The notes under the pieces are model-generated. The model searched no databases, had not been told where the DNA came from, and worked only from the letters and a program-made list of their open reading frames with translations. A DNA stretch of 64,000 bases from contig NZ_QEIH01000005.1 in NCBI RefSeq assembly GCF_003260195.1, positions 248,001 to 312,000 of the forward strand, written 5' to 3'. Origin of the DNA: Lutibacter citreus (lineage in GTDB: Bacteria; Bacteroidota; Bacteroidia; Flavobacteriales; Flavobacteriaceae). A program made the translations under genes and the position numbers. Shown here one piece after another: positions 54,196 through 63,347 of the stretch. Position 1 is the first letter of the stretch. Each line of letters starts with the position of its first letter.

Positions 54196-54636
54196 TTAAT
54201 AAATAGCTCTTTTAATGAAATCTTCAAAATCTTCATAAAATTCCTCAAACTGATGCATTGTTAAATTGAAAAATTCATAAGTATCTCTCCAAGTATTTTT
54301 ATCATATATATTAAACTTTTGTTGATGTTTAACATAAACTCGATGAATAATTTTCCCGTTTTCTAATTGATAATTTGGATCAAAAATTACTTCAGGTAAA
54401 TAATCTTCAATCAAAACAGATTTAACATCTAGAAGTTGTTCATACAATAGTTCATTTTTAGTTTTATCATATGATTCAATATCTAAACAAACCATGGCTT
54501 GTTTTTTATCTGCAACAAATTTAAAACTAAAATCTTTTATTTGTGTATTGTATAATAACCATTTTCTTGGAAAAGATTTTCCAAAACTAGTCCAGAATTC
54601 TTTTCTTAGCAATGCAGCTTCATCTTTACTAAACAT
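54196..54636 (-). CDS. DUF4268-like protein of unknown function
   Basis: A 146-residue soluble protein, rich in Phe, Tyr and acidic residues. The pattern RKEFWTSFGKSFPRKWLLYNTQIKDFSFKF (split over residues 11-40) fits the DUF4268 family, common in Bacteroidota. It starts directly after the miaE stop (no gap), so it is co-transcribed with it. Function unknown; no catalytic motif is visible. Confidence 0.75.
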   Translation of the reverse strand: MFSKDEAALLRKEFWTSFGKSFPRKWLLYNTQIKDFSFKFVADKKQAMVCLDIESYDKTKNELLYEQLLDVKSVLIEDYLPEVIFDPNYQLENGKIIHRVYVKHQQKFNIYDKNTWRDTYEFFNLTMHQFEEFYEDFEDFIKRAIY

Positions 54637-55221
54637 TTATCCGTGAATTTTAGCTTTAATTCCTCTTTCTTTCATAAATGCGGCTTCATATTCCAGCAAA
54701 CCTTTCCATTTTTTATCAACTAAATTTCTATCTTGATATTTTCTTGCAAAATTTATAAAAGTTGTATAGTGGTTAGCTTCAGAAGCCATTAAATCTAAAT
54801 AGAATTTGGAAAGTTCTTCATCCTTCATATTGTCGGCAAATACTTTAAATCGCTCGCAACTTCTTGCTTCAATTAATGCTGCAACTAATAATCTTTGGAT
54901 TAAACTTTCTGATCTATCTTTTGTTTTTGGAAAATAATTTTGAAGATGTGCGGCATAATCATTTTTTTGACCACGTCCTAAAACCATCCCTCGCTTTACC
55001 ATAATATCATGAACCATTTTAAAATGCTCCATTTCTTCAATAGCAATTAGTGCCATTTCTTGAACTAATTCTGTTTCTTCAGAATAATTAATAATAATAG
55101 ATGTTGCATTTGCAGAGGCTTTTTGCTCTGCATAAGCGTGATCAGTTAATATTTGTTCTAAATTATTTTTGGCAATTTCTGCCCACGAAGTTTCAGTTTC
55201 AAACTGTAATCCTAACATCAT
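54637..55221 (-). CDS. miaE: tRNA-(ms2io6A)-hydroxylase MiaE
   Basis: MiaE hydroxylates the isopentenyl group of ms2i6A37 in tRNA using a di-iron centre. The 194-residue helical bundle shows the ligand motifs of a ferritin-like di-iron enzyme: EQKASANA, IEEMEHFKMVHD, ALIEARSCERF and MASEANHYTTF. The first ATG shares one base with the antiporter stop (TAATG); a second ATG follows directly and could also serve. Another tRNA modification gene, mnmE, lies two genes downstream. Confidence 0.93.
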   Translation of the reverse strand: MMLGLQFETETSWAEIAKNNLEQILTDHAYAEQKASANATSIIINYSEETELVQEMALIAIEEMEHFKMVHDIMVKRGMVLGRGQKNDYAAHLQNYFPKTKDRSESLIQRLLVAALIEARSCERFKVFADNMKDEELSKFYLDLMASEANHYTTFINFARKYQDRNLVDKKWKGLLEYEAAFMKERGIKAKIHG

Positions 55222-57140
55222 TATGTATCAAATTTAAATTTTAAATCTTCTAAACTATTTTCTGAACCAACAAAGGTAATAATATCACTTAAACGCATTC
55301 TTGTATATCCGTGAGAAACTAATAATTGACCGTTTCTTCTAACAGATAATACCAATACATCAGATGGTAAACGAAGGTCTCTTAAACGCATTCCATGTAT
55401 ATCTTTGTTTCTAATTTCAACATCCATTGTTTCTTGTCCTTCGTCCATTCCAAGTAGGAGTGAAGTGGCATTTGGAGACCTAACAAAATGATCTAATAAA
55501 CTTACCATTGCTGTTGCAGGTTCAATTATTAAAGTTCCTAATTTATGGAATTTTTCAAAGTTTTCTCTTTTATTTAAGCGAACAATTACTTCTTTAGAAC
55601 CTAAATGCTCGTAAATAAGTTCTGCAATTTTATAATTATCATCATCATCAAGCATTAATATTATAGCTTCAGTTTTTTCAAGATCTAATTTTTTAATAGC
55701 GGTATAACTAATTGATGAAAGTTGTACAACATCAAAATCGTTAACTTCTATTGTATTGTTACTATCAACTTTAACTATTCTGGAATCCCATTTATTCTTT
55801 TTTAATTGTTTAGCTAGAGCAATAGATTGATCTTCTAATCCAAATATTAAAGCATCTCTTGTACTTTCTAAGTTCGGAATTTTTCCTTTTAAATGACTTT
55901 CATTTAAATAATTTAAAACCCATTTAAAAAGAGGTGGACCTACTAATTGGTTTATTACAATTATAGCAATAACAATAGTTTGAAATTTATGTCCCCAATC
56001 TGGGAATTCATTAGAAATTAGTGTTGCTAAACCTAAAGCTACACCTGCTTGTGTTAAATATGGCATCCAAGCAACAAAAGTGTATTTTTTATTGTCTTTA
56101 GCCGCTAGAACTCCAAATATCCCTCCAAAAAACATTGTAATTAATCGTAAGAAAAAGAGTGCAACTGCAATGCCAAATACGCTCATTAAAGTTTGAACAG
56201 ATAAGGATGCACCTGTTAATGTAAAAAAGATAATATAAATTATTGGGCTTATATTTTCTAATACTTCTGAAAATTCAATTCTGTGTTTGCTATAATTTGT
56301 TAGTACAAAACTACCTATAATACAAATTAATAAAGGTTCAAGTACAAAATCATGATGGAAAAATTCCATTGATTTTACTTTAATTAAATGGGCAAATAAG
56401 TAAACACTATAACCAATTAAAACAATTGCAATTCCTTTTAATTGTTTGTCCATTTTTGTTAAAAATGGTAATTGTAAAATCTTACCTACTATATAACCTA
56501 AGGCAAACGATGCAATAAGTTCAAAAAATAAGATTATAAAAAATAAAATATTAGTTGGCTCATTATTAATTAAAGCTTTTGAAACTGATAAGCAAACAGC
56601 AAATAAAATTATAACAAGTACATCTTTTAATACGGTTACTCCCATTACTGTTTTTGTAAAAGGGCCGTTTGCACGCATTTCATTTATAACTGCAATGGCT
56701 GAAGAAGGTGATCGGGCAACGAAAATGGTACCAAATAAAATTGAAATTCCAAATTTATGAGCAGAAGGTAAGTTGGCCATAAACGGAATTTGTTCAGCTA
56801 CATAATAAATTACGGCAGAACTCATAACAAATGTTATTATAAGTTGACCAATGGTCATCCATTTAATACTCTTTATTCGGCTTCTTAAATCATTTAAATA
56901 AAGCTCAGAACCTGCTGAAAATGCAATAATTGATAAAGCTATCTCATTTAAAAAATTAAGATTTTCTAATGCTTCTTTATTTATAAAGTTTAAAACAGAT
57001 GAACCAGCTATGATTCCTGTAATAATTAATCCTGTAATAAGGGGGAATTTTATTTTTTGAAAAACTTTGGCAATTTCATTGGCAGCAATTGCTACAATAA
57101 GAAATCCAATTAAAAAAGTTACTAATAATTTTATATCCAA
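55221..57140 (-). CDS. CPA2-type monovalent cation/proton antiporter with RCK (TrkA) domains, KefB-like
   Basis: A 639-residue inner-membrane protein. About 12 membrane helices fill residues 1-395, with the Na/H-exchanger fold and the FVARSPSSAIAVINE segment near 140-154. A cytoplasmic TrkA-N domain (about 420-555: RDALIFGLEDQSIALAKQLKKN, then VQLSS and LEKTEAIILMLDDDDN) and a TrkA-C domain (about 560-635) follow. The Rossmann glycine motif is degenerate (FGLEDQ), so nucleotide control may differ from KefC. K+/H+ or Na+/H+ exchange cannot be told apart. Start overlaps nothing; its stop overlaps miaE. Confidence 0.9.
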   Translation of the reverse strand: MDIKLLVTFLIGFLIVAIAANEIAKVFQKIKFPLITGLIITGIIAGSSVLNFINKEALENLNFLNEIALSIIAFSAGSELYLNDLRSRIKSIKWMTIGQLIITFVMSSAVIYYVAEQIPFMANLPSAHKFGISILFGTIFVARSPSSAIAVINEMRANGPFTKTVMGVTVLKDVLVIILFAVCLSVSKALINNEPTNILFFIILFFELIASFALGYIVGKILQLPFLTKMDKQLKGIAIVLIGYSVYLFAHLIKVKSMEFFHHDFVLEPLLICIIGSFVLTNYSKHRIEFSEVLENISPIIYIIFFTLTGASLSVQTLMSVFGIAVALFFLRLITMFFGGIFGVLAAKDNKKYTFVAWMPYLTQAGVALGLATLISNEFPDWGHKFQTIVIAIIVINQLVGPPLFKWVLNYLNESHLKGKIPNLESTRDALIFGLEDQSIALAKQLKKNKWDSRIVKVDSNNTIEVNDFDVVQLSSISYTAIKKLDLEKTEAIILMLDDDDNYKIAELIYEHLGSKEVIVRLNKRENFEKFHKLGTLIIEPATAMVSLLDHFVRSPNATSLLLGMDEGQETMDVEIRNKDIHGMRLRDLRLPSDVLVLSVRRNGQLLVSHGYTRMRLSDIITFVGSENSLEDLKFKFDT

Positions 57141-57192
57141 ATTAGAAAAGTTTAGGTGTTAAAGATAGTAATTGGAATTTAATAACGAGATT

Positions 57193-58896
57193 CTATAAAT
57201 CTAAATCAAAAGTTTTTTTTAATAAATCTATAGCTTTGTTTTTTTCTTGAAATTTTAAGTATTTTTCTTGAGGAGTATAGGCATATTTTTTAGCCTCAAC
57301 TTCTTTAACATTTATAATTAAATCAACCTTAAAATTGTTTAAACCTTCTCTGATAAATTTTAATAAAGGATGTTTTCCTTGCAGTAATTGATCTTTCATT
57401 AAATGATTTGGAAGATCAAAATGAATGTTTTTTTCAACAATTTTGGGAGTGTTAGTATTTAATACAGACATTAAACTCTTTTTCCCCTTTTTTAATAAAA
57501 TATCAGAATATTTTTTCCATAGAATAATTAAGTCATTTTCAGTAAAGTCATCAGAAGGTAATCCATCAACTTGATCGTACTCAACTTCAATTTTTTCAAT
57601 TTCCTTTTTTCTATTAACACTTTTTAAAGTAAGTGCAGATCTTCTTCTAGACTTTAAATCAATATTTGGTTTAGGCTTGGGAAGTTCTTTTTTTACAACA
57701 CTTTCAGTGTTTTTATATACATTTTTATGCTGTATAATAGTTTTTGGAACAGCAATAGGTTTAGTTTTAGCTCTTCTTTTTACTTTAGTTTGAAAATGAA
57801 TTGCCGCTATTATGTAGGGTTTATTGTTTTTTTTTTCTCCATCAAAAGTGATAGAGGCTAATTGCATTAAAGTAAGTTCAACTAAAAGTCGCTGGTTTTT
57901 ACTGCTTTTATATTTTAAATCACATTCATTTGCCAATTCAATTGCTTGCAATAAAAAGCGCATTTCACTTTTTTCTGATTGCTCTAGATATTTCTTTTTG
58001 GCATTGTCTCCAACTTCCAATAAATCTAGCGTTATTTTATCTTTTGCAACTAATAAATCTCTAAAATGGGAAGCCAAACCATTAATAAAATGATGCCCCT
58101 CAAAACCTTTAGACAAAATGGTATTAAAATGAACTAATACTTCTGGTATTTTATTTTGAAGTAATAAATCTGTTGTTATAAAATATTCATCATAATCAAG
58201 AACATTTAAGTTTTCAGTTACCGCTGTACGAGTTAAATTTTTTCCTGAAAAACTTACTACTCTATCAAATATAGAAAGTGCATCACGCATTGCTCCATCA
58301 GCTTTTTGAGCTATAATATGAAGTGCGTCATCATCTGCATTAATTCCTTCTTGTTCTGCAATTTTTACTAAATAGTTTTTAGCATCAATAACACCAATTC
58401 TTTTAAAATCAAAAATTTGACATCTTGAAAGAATTGTAGGTATAATTTTATGTTTTTCAGTGGTTGCTAATATAAAAATAGCGTGAGCAGGCGGCTCTTC
58501 TAAGGTTTTTAAAAATGCATTAAAAGCGGCTTGAGATAGCATGTGTACCTCATCAATAATATAGACTTTGTATTTCCCTATTTGTGGAGGAATACGAACC
58601 TGATCAGTTAAACTTCTAATATCATCAACAGAGTTATTTGATGCAGCATCTAATTCAAAAATATTAAAAGCAAAATCATCTTCACTAGTTTCTCCAGCAT
58701 TTTCATTAATTTTTTTTGCTAAAATTCTAGCGCATGTTGTTTTACCAACACCTCTTGGTCCTGTAAAAAGTAATGCTTGTGCTAAATGGTTATTTTTTAT
58801 AGCATTTTCAAGCGTATTTGTAATTGCTTGTTGCCCAACTACATCCTCAAAAACTTGAGGTCTATATTTACGTGCAGATACTATAAACTGTTTCAT
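57193..58896 (-). CDS. dnaX: DNA polymerase III subunit gamma/tau
   Basis: Clamp-loader ATPase of 567 residues. N-terminal AAA+ domain with KYRPQVFEDVVGQ, Walker A GPRGVGKTT (46-54), Walker B VYIIDEVHMLS and sensor LATTEKHKI. The four-cysteine zinc knuckle found between Walker A and B in most bacterial DnaX is absent; the stretch ENAGETSEDDFAFNIFELD replaces it, as is usual in flavobacteria. The C-terminal tau part (about 365-567) is lysine-rich. No obvious frameshift site was identified, so a separate gamma form is not claimed. Confidence 0.96.
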   Translation of the reverse strand: MKQFIVSARKYRPQVFEDVVGQQAITNTLENAIKNNHLAQALLFTGPRGVGKTTCARILAKKINENAGETSEDDFAFNIFELDAASNNSVDDIRSLTDQVRIPPQIGKYKVYIIDEVHMLSQAAFNAFLKTLEEPPAHAIFILATTEKHKIIPTILSRCQIFDFKRIGVIDAKNYLVKIAEQEGINADDDALHIIAQKADGAMRDALSIFDRVVSFSGKNLTRTAVTENLNVLDYDEYFITTDLLLQNKIPEVLVHFNTILSKGFEGHHFINGLASHFRDLLVAKDKITLDLLEVGDNAKKKYLEQSEKSEMRFLLQAIELANECDLKYKSSKNQRLLVELTLMQLASITFDGEKKNNKPYIIAAIHFQTKVKRRAKTKPIAVPKTIIQHKNVYKNTESVVKKELPKPKPNIDLKSRRRSALTLKSVNRKKEIEKIEVEYDQVDGLPSDDFTENDLIILWKKYSDILLKKGKKSLMSVLNTNTPKIVEKNIHFDLPNHLMKDQLLQGKHPLLKFIREGLNNFKVDLIINVKEVEAKKYAYTPQEKYLKFQEKNKAIDLLKKTFDLDL

Positions 58897-58964
58897 TTGT
58901 TAATTTTATGGGTGTGATACAAAAATATAAAAACAAATGGTATAGAATAATTTTATTACAAAAA

Positions 58965-59000
58965 AACAAGATTAAGTTATCAACGAAACTTAATCTTGTT
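58965..59000 (-). terminator. Terminator of the sugar catabolic operon
   Basis: A perfect 14-base-pair stem (58965-58978 with 58987-59000) and an eight-base loop lie 24 bases past the aldolase stop on the minus strand. It is followed on that strand by a run of T, complementary to the A-run at 58960-58966. It separates the operon from dnaX. Confidence 0.85.
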
Positions 59001-59023
59001 TTAATTTGAGTTTTTAAATAGAA

Positions 59024-59872
59024 TTAATCTTGTAATTTTAAGTTAACAGCATTTAATCTGCCTAAAACAACTTCTTTAATTCTTGGGATAACGTCTTTCA
59101 TTAAATATGGAGGATAAGCAGCAGAAATGTCTTTACCAATTTCATTGTAAAGTTCTCTCATATAAGTAGTGTGCACAATTGTACCAACGTTTAATTTAGC
59201 AACTCCCATTGTAATTGATTTTTGAATGTCTTCATCAGGTATTCCTGTACCGCCGTGTAATACTAAAGGAACTTTAACAGCCTCAGCAATTTCAGCTAAT
59301 CTATCAAAATGAATTTTAGGTGTAGTAGGAGTAAACCCATGTGAAGTTCCAATACCAACAGCCATAATATGTGGGTTTGCTTCTTCAACAATTGCTTTTA
59401 CGTCTGCTACGCTTGCTAAAAAGTCTGCATCAGATTTTACAACAACATCACGGCCCATAATTTTTCCAATTTCAGCTTCAACTAATACACCTGCAGATTC
59501 AGCATATTTTACAACTTCTTTGGTCATTGCTATGTTTTCTTTCAAGCTTTTTTGAGAACCATCAATCATTACAGAATCATAACCATCATCAATTGCTTGT
59601 TTACACATATCTACAGAAACACTGTGATCTAAATGTAAATAAATTGGTTGTTTTGTATATGGTTGAATTCCATCTACCATTTTTCTACATAAAAGGCTAG
59701 AATTTAAATCTACAACAGGTGGATAGGTCATCGCCATTACGGGACAATTTGCTTCTTCAGCAGCTAAAGCAACTGCTTTTAAATCGTAAATATCGTTTAT
59801 ATTAAAACCGATTAAACATTTTTGTTGATCTCTGTAATTGTTTAATAATTGTATTAAATCTGGATTTTTCAT
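59024..59872 (-). CDS. Class II ketose-bisphosphate/ketose-phosphate aldolase
   Basis: A 282-residue zinc-dependent aldolase of the FbaA/GatY/KbaY type. The family elements are QKCLIGFNINDIYDLKAV at the start, the zinc histidine region IYLHLDHS (about 78-85), GYDSVMIDGS, VEAEIG, GTSHG and PLVLHGGTGIPDEDI, and NVGT near the end. It would cleave a ketose phosphate into DHAP and an aldehyde. It is last in an operon with a PfkB kinase and an L-fucose/arabinose-isomerase-like enzyme, so its natural substrate is probably the phosphorylated ketose they make rather than only fructose-1,6-bisphosphate. Confidence 0.88.
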   Translation of the reverse strand: MKNPDLIQLLNNYRDQQKCLIGFNINDIYDLKAVALAAEEANCPVMAMTYPPVVDLNSSLLCRKMVDGIQPYTKQPIYLHLDHSVSVDMCKQAIDDGYDSVMIDGSQKSLKENIAMTKEVVKYAESAGVLVEAEIGKIMGRDVVVKSDADFLASVADVKAIVEEANPHIMAVGIGTSHGFTPTTPKIHFDRLAEIAEAVKVPLVLHGGTGIPDEDIQKSITMGVAKLNVGTIVHTTYMRELYNEIGKDISAAYPPYLMKDVIPRIKEVVLGRLNAVNLKLQD

Positions 59873-59884
59873 TTTATTTATATG

Positions 59885-61441
59885 TTAGTAGTTTAAATTT
59901 TTTTGAATACTTCTTCCTGTAGTTGCTGCTTTTACAAAGTCTAAATCTTTAATGTTAGACCAATGATTAAATTCTTGTAAATCTTCTTGAATATGCCCTC
60001 GGCCAATAATCCAATGGTGGTCTAAGCCTTTACTTAATATTGTTCCAACTATAGCTGATGCTTGTACATTTTTTGGTGAAACTTCACCGTAAGCTCCTCT
60101 AAAACGCAAAGGAGAATTTACTATTTCACCTTCAAAAGAAAGCATACTTGATGCGTGTGGATATTGATATTTAGCAATTGTTATTGCTCCTTTTTCTAAT
60201 AGGAATTCTAATAACATTCCGTAAGATTGTTCTTCGTCGTAATTATCTAAAACACTGTGGTTTCTAATTTCAAAACTAGTTCCTTTGCGCAGTAATTTAG
60301 TTGCGGAGCCACCACAATGCCACATTCCTAATTTATTTTCATCTGTATTTAAAATGGATAAATCTGTGAGTGTAGGTAAGGCTTCTCCATTACTAATTTC
60401 ATTCATAGTAATCATGGTTAATAATCCTCCCATATCTGATTCATCAGCAACTGGAATTCCTAAATCCTGAACTAAAGCTCCTGCACCATCACCTGCAATT
60501 TGGTAGTTGTCAAACAATTCTGGCCAGTTTTTTAAGGCTACAGCTAAATATTCACCTTGGCGAGCGTAATCTGCAATAGCTAAACTAAAACGAACAGATA
60601 AATACAATTCACGTTCACTTACTTTAAGGAATTTGCAATCTTTAGAATTTATTAATTTTTGAACAATGTTATTTATATCTTCTTTTTTGAATTTATCTCC
60701 GTGTTTCCAAACAGTTTCAATATCAACTCTATCAACACCTAAACCAAAATGTTTAGCAATTGAGATTTCGTTTAATTCACAATCATAAAAACCAGGAACA
60801 CGCATACCTCCAATCATAAGCATATTGGCGTGTTGCATTCTTTTTTTAGCACTTACAACTCGTATAAAACGATCTAAAATAGTATCTAATTGTTTTGTTT
60901 TTGGAGCATTTAATACCCAAGAGTATTTAACCTCTAAAGAGTTTAAAATATTTAATAAAAAGTTTTGCCCACACAATCTGTTGGCAGTTAATCGGCCACC
61001 AGTAACTTCACCATGAGACCAACTTAATAAAGGTATTTTGTTCTCACGAAGCCAATTTCCTAGTGCAAGAGCTAAATCTCCAGCAATGTAAGAAGCTTGA
61101 TAAATAATTAATCCGCTCATACCTTCAGCATTAAAATTATTTAAGACTTTTAATAATTCTTTTTTAGTTTGAAGTGGTTCTTTTAAAGCTAATAATTGAT
61201 TATTTGAACCAAAAACACTTTTGGTTTGTTCTATTGCTTGAGTGTAAGATTGTTTTGCTTTTTCCCAATCAAAATGTAATTCAAAACCAATTCCAATCAA
61301 TCCAATTTTAACATCTTGCTTTATTGGAGCTTTGCAAATAAGTTTTTCCATTTCTTCTGCAACTACACCTTTTCGTTGCAATATATCTAAATTCAAATCT
61401 ATTGAATTGATAACAGGTTGTTCTAATATATCTGTTGCCAT
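59885..61441 (-). CDS. L-fucose/L-arabinose isomerase-like sugar isomerase
   Basis: A 518-residue protein without signal peptide. The N-terminal domain with GLIGIGFELHFDWEKAK, the GMSGLIIYQASYIAGDLALAL stretch (split across about 110-130), and the C-terminal GMWHCGGSATKLLRKG and AKYQYPHASSMLSFEGE segments resemble the L-fucose isomerase C-terminal fold. Conserved acidic and histidine residues in DESDMGGLLTMITMNEIS fit the metal site. Located between kinase and aldolase genes (gaps 3 and 12 bases). Likely converts an aldose into the ketose that the PfkB kinase phosphorylates. The sugar is not identified. Confidence 0.75.
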   Translation of the reverse strand: MATDILEQPVINSIDLNLDILQRKGVVAEEMEKLICKAPIKQDVKIGLIGIGFELHFDWEKAKQSYTQAIEQTKSVFGSNNQLLALKEPLQTKKELLKVLNNFNAEGMSGLIIYQASYIAGDLALALGNWLRENKIPLLSWSHGEVTGGRLTANRLCGQNFLLNILNSLEVKYSWVLNAPKTKQLDTILDRFIRVVSAKKRMQHANMLMIGGMRVPGFYDCELNEISIAKHFGLGVDRVDIETVWKHGDKFKKEDINNIVQKLINSKDCKFLKVSERELYLSVRFSLAIADYARQGEYLAVALKNWPELFDNYQIAGDGAGALVQDLGIPVADESDMGGLLTMITMNEISNGEALPTLTDLSILNTDENKLGMWHCGGSATKLLRKGTSFEIRNHSVLDNYDEEQSYGMLLEFLLEKGAITIAKYQYPHASSMLSFEGEIVNSPLRFRGAYGEVSPKNVQASAIVGTILSKGLDHHWIIGRGHIQEDLQEFNHWSNIKDLDFVKAATTGRSIQKNLNY

Positions 61442-61444
61442 AAT

Positions 61445-62347
61445 TTAATTATTTAATATTTTTTGTGCTACTTCTTCTTTATCTGGAAAATAACTTCTAC
61501 CTCCAAAATGAGTTGCAATTATTGATGCATATGCAGAGGCATATTTCATGCGCTCAACTAATTTTTTATTGTTTAAAAGGGCAGAAGCATAAGCTCCGTG
61601 AAATGCATCTCCACATCCTGTAGTGTCTACAACTTTAGTTGGAAAAGCAGGTTGGTGAATTATTTTTTTATTCTCTAAAGCCCAACTTCCATTTGCTCCA
61701 TCTGTTATAATTAATTGTCCTTTAGTTAATGTGCTTAATTTTTTTAAACATTCTTCAGGAGTATTAAATTCGCTAATCATTTGAGCACCTTCTAAAGGTA
61801 AAATAATATGACTTCCAAGTGAAATCATTTCTTTTAACACTTCTATATCTCCGGTTTCTATATCTAATACTGAAGGAATATTATATTTATTAGCAATTTT
61901 TAAAAGTTCTAAATTTCCAACAATATCATAACCATCAACTAATAACAGTCGGCTGTTTTTAACCCAATCTTCATTAATATCTTTTGGTTGAAGTGGTTTA
62001 TAATTATTTGTAGAATAAAATACTGTTCGGTCTCCGTTTTTTGGATTTACTTCAACAACAGCTATTGCTGGTTGGAAATTATCACTCTCAATTAATAGAG
62101 ACGTATCTACGTCGCATTTTTTTAATTCTTCATTAGCAATTAAACTTAAGGTGTTAGTTGCTTTATAGCCTAAAAAAGCTGTTTTTAAATTGTTTTTGGC
62201 AATTACGCAAGCTGCATTTCCAGCTGGAGCACCACCTTGAACAATTATTTTTGAAACTTCGTGTTTTGTTCCTGTTTTTATATTTGAGGGAACTTCAGAT
62301 AAAATATCTACAACCATCATTCCTGAAACTATAACGTCAAATTGCAT
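61445..62347 (-). CDS. PfkB-family carbohydrate kinase
   Basis: A 300-residue ribokinase-like enzyme. The first signature is present as GGAPAGNAACVIAKN (about 38-52) and the second as VVDTTGCGDAFHGAYASALL (about 239-258), in which the Asp of GCGDAF is the catalytic base. The mid-section carries DGYDIVGNLELLKIA and a TDGANGSW strand. First gene of the isomerase-aldolase operon, transcribed away from the AraC regulator. Probably phosphorylates a ketose at C-1 (or a ketose-phosphate) before aldol cleavage. Confidence 0.88.
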   Translation of the reverse strand: MQFDVIVSGMMVVDILSEVPSNIKTGTKHEVSKIIVQGGAPAGNAACVIAKNNLKTAFLGYKATNTLSLIANEELKKCDVDTSLLIESDNFQPAIAVVEVNPKNGDRTVFYSTNNYKPLQPKDINEDWVKNSRLLLVDGYDIVGNLELLKIANKYNIPSVLDIETGDIEVLKEMISLGSHIILPLEGAQMISEFNTPEECLKKLSTLTKGQLIITDGANGSWALENKKIIHQPAFPTKVVDTTGCGDAFHGAYASALLNNKKLVERMKYASAYASIIATHFGGRSYFPDKEEVAQKILNN

Positions 62348-62478
62348 ATTGTTTTCTTTATAATTAAAGGGTAAAAGTAATATTAGTTACATAAGAGTAT
62401 TAAATACATATTTGGTATTAAAGTGTACTATTTTTCCTTATTTTTGTTTTTGAATGTTGTTAATATGAAAATATATAC
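62348..62478. promoter_or_regulatory. Divergent promoter region between the PfkB operon and AraC regulator
   Basis: This 131-base AT-rich gap separates two outward genes, a classical location for AraC-type operators. No clear direct repeat or unambiguous promoter box was found by eye. Confidence 0.4.
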
Positions 62479-63327
62479 ATGATGAAGGCCGTTTTTGAAC
62501 CTATATCTAATTCTTTAAATCAATCTTTTCACTTTGGTGTGTTCGAAAAATTGGAGTTTGAAACTCCATGGCATTATCACCCAGAATGGGAATTAACATA
62601 TATAACAGAGAGCACAGGAATACGAAGTGTAGGTAATTCTATACAAGCTTATCATCCGGGAGAATTGGTTTTACTGGGGCCAAATTTGCCACATTGTTGG
62701 AAAACTAATAAAGCAACTAAACAATTAGCAAAATCAACAGTAATACAATTTAAGAACGATTTTCTAGGAGAGGGCTGGTTGGAAAAGGATGAGTTTTCTC
62801 TGGTTAAGAAAATGCTTGATAAAAGTAATTATGGGTTAATATTTGAAAACTTAACTGCAAATGATATTGGAGAAAAAATGAATTTAATGAAAGAAATGTC
62901 TCCAACGCTTAGGTTAATTGAATTTATAAAATTACTTCATGAATTATCTTTAGAAAATGCTAAAGTTTTAAGTTTAGGAGCTAGTTTTAATGTTAATTCT
63001 ATTGGTTCAGGTAGAATAAAAAAAATAATTGATTTTGTAGATAAAAATTATCAAACTAAAATAGATTCCACTCAATTAGGAGATCTGGTTTTTATGACGC
63101 CAGTTTCTTTTTCAAAATTTTTTAAAAAGTCATTTAATAAAACATTTACGTCTTATTTAAATGAGTACAGAGTTAGTAAAGCTTGTGAATTATTAAAGGA
63201 ATCTGATATTTCAGTAGAGCAAATTGCTTTTGAAACAGGGTATCCAAACTTGTCTTTTTTTCATAGACAATTTAAGCTATTCACAAAAAAAACTCCAGCC
63301 AATTATAGGCTAGAGTTTTATAAGTAA
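62479..63327 (+). CDS. AraC-family transcriptional regulator with cupin domain
   Basis: A 282-residue regulator. N-terminal cupin (about 15-110; PWHYHPEWELTYITES and YHPGELVLLGPNLPHCW) for ligand binding, and a C-terminal double helix-turn-helix (about 180-282; FMTPVSFSKFFKKSFNKTFTSYLNEYRVSKACELL across the first HTH, then SVEQIAFETGYPNLSFFHRQFKLFTKKTPANYR). Divergent from the kinase-isomerase-aldolase operon, which it probably controls in response to the operon sugar. Two adjacent ATG codons at 62479 and 62482 could each be the start. Confidence 0.92.
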   Translation: MMKAVFEPISNSLNQSFHFGVFEKLEFETPWHYHPEWELTYITESTGIRSVGNSIQAYHPGELVLLGPNLPHCWKTNKATKQLAKSTVIQFKNDFLGEGWLEKDEFSLVKKMLDKSNYGLIFENLTANDIGEKMNLMKEMSPTLRLIEFIKLLHELSLENAKVLSLGASFNVNSIGSGRIKKIIDFVDKNYQTKIDSTQLGDLVFMTPVSFSKFFKKSFNKTFTSYLNEYRVSKACELLKESDISVEQIAFETGYPNLSFFHRQFKLFTKKTPANYRLEFYK

Positions 63328-63347
63328 AAAAGAATTGTATTAATTTT

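Noticed and set aside
57193..58896. Loss of the zinc-binding cysteines in DnaX as a novelty
   Set aside because: Absence of this knuckle is usual in flavobacterial DnaX as far as I know.
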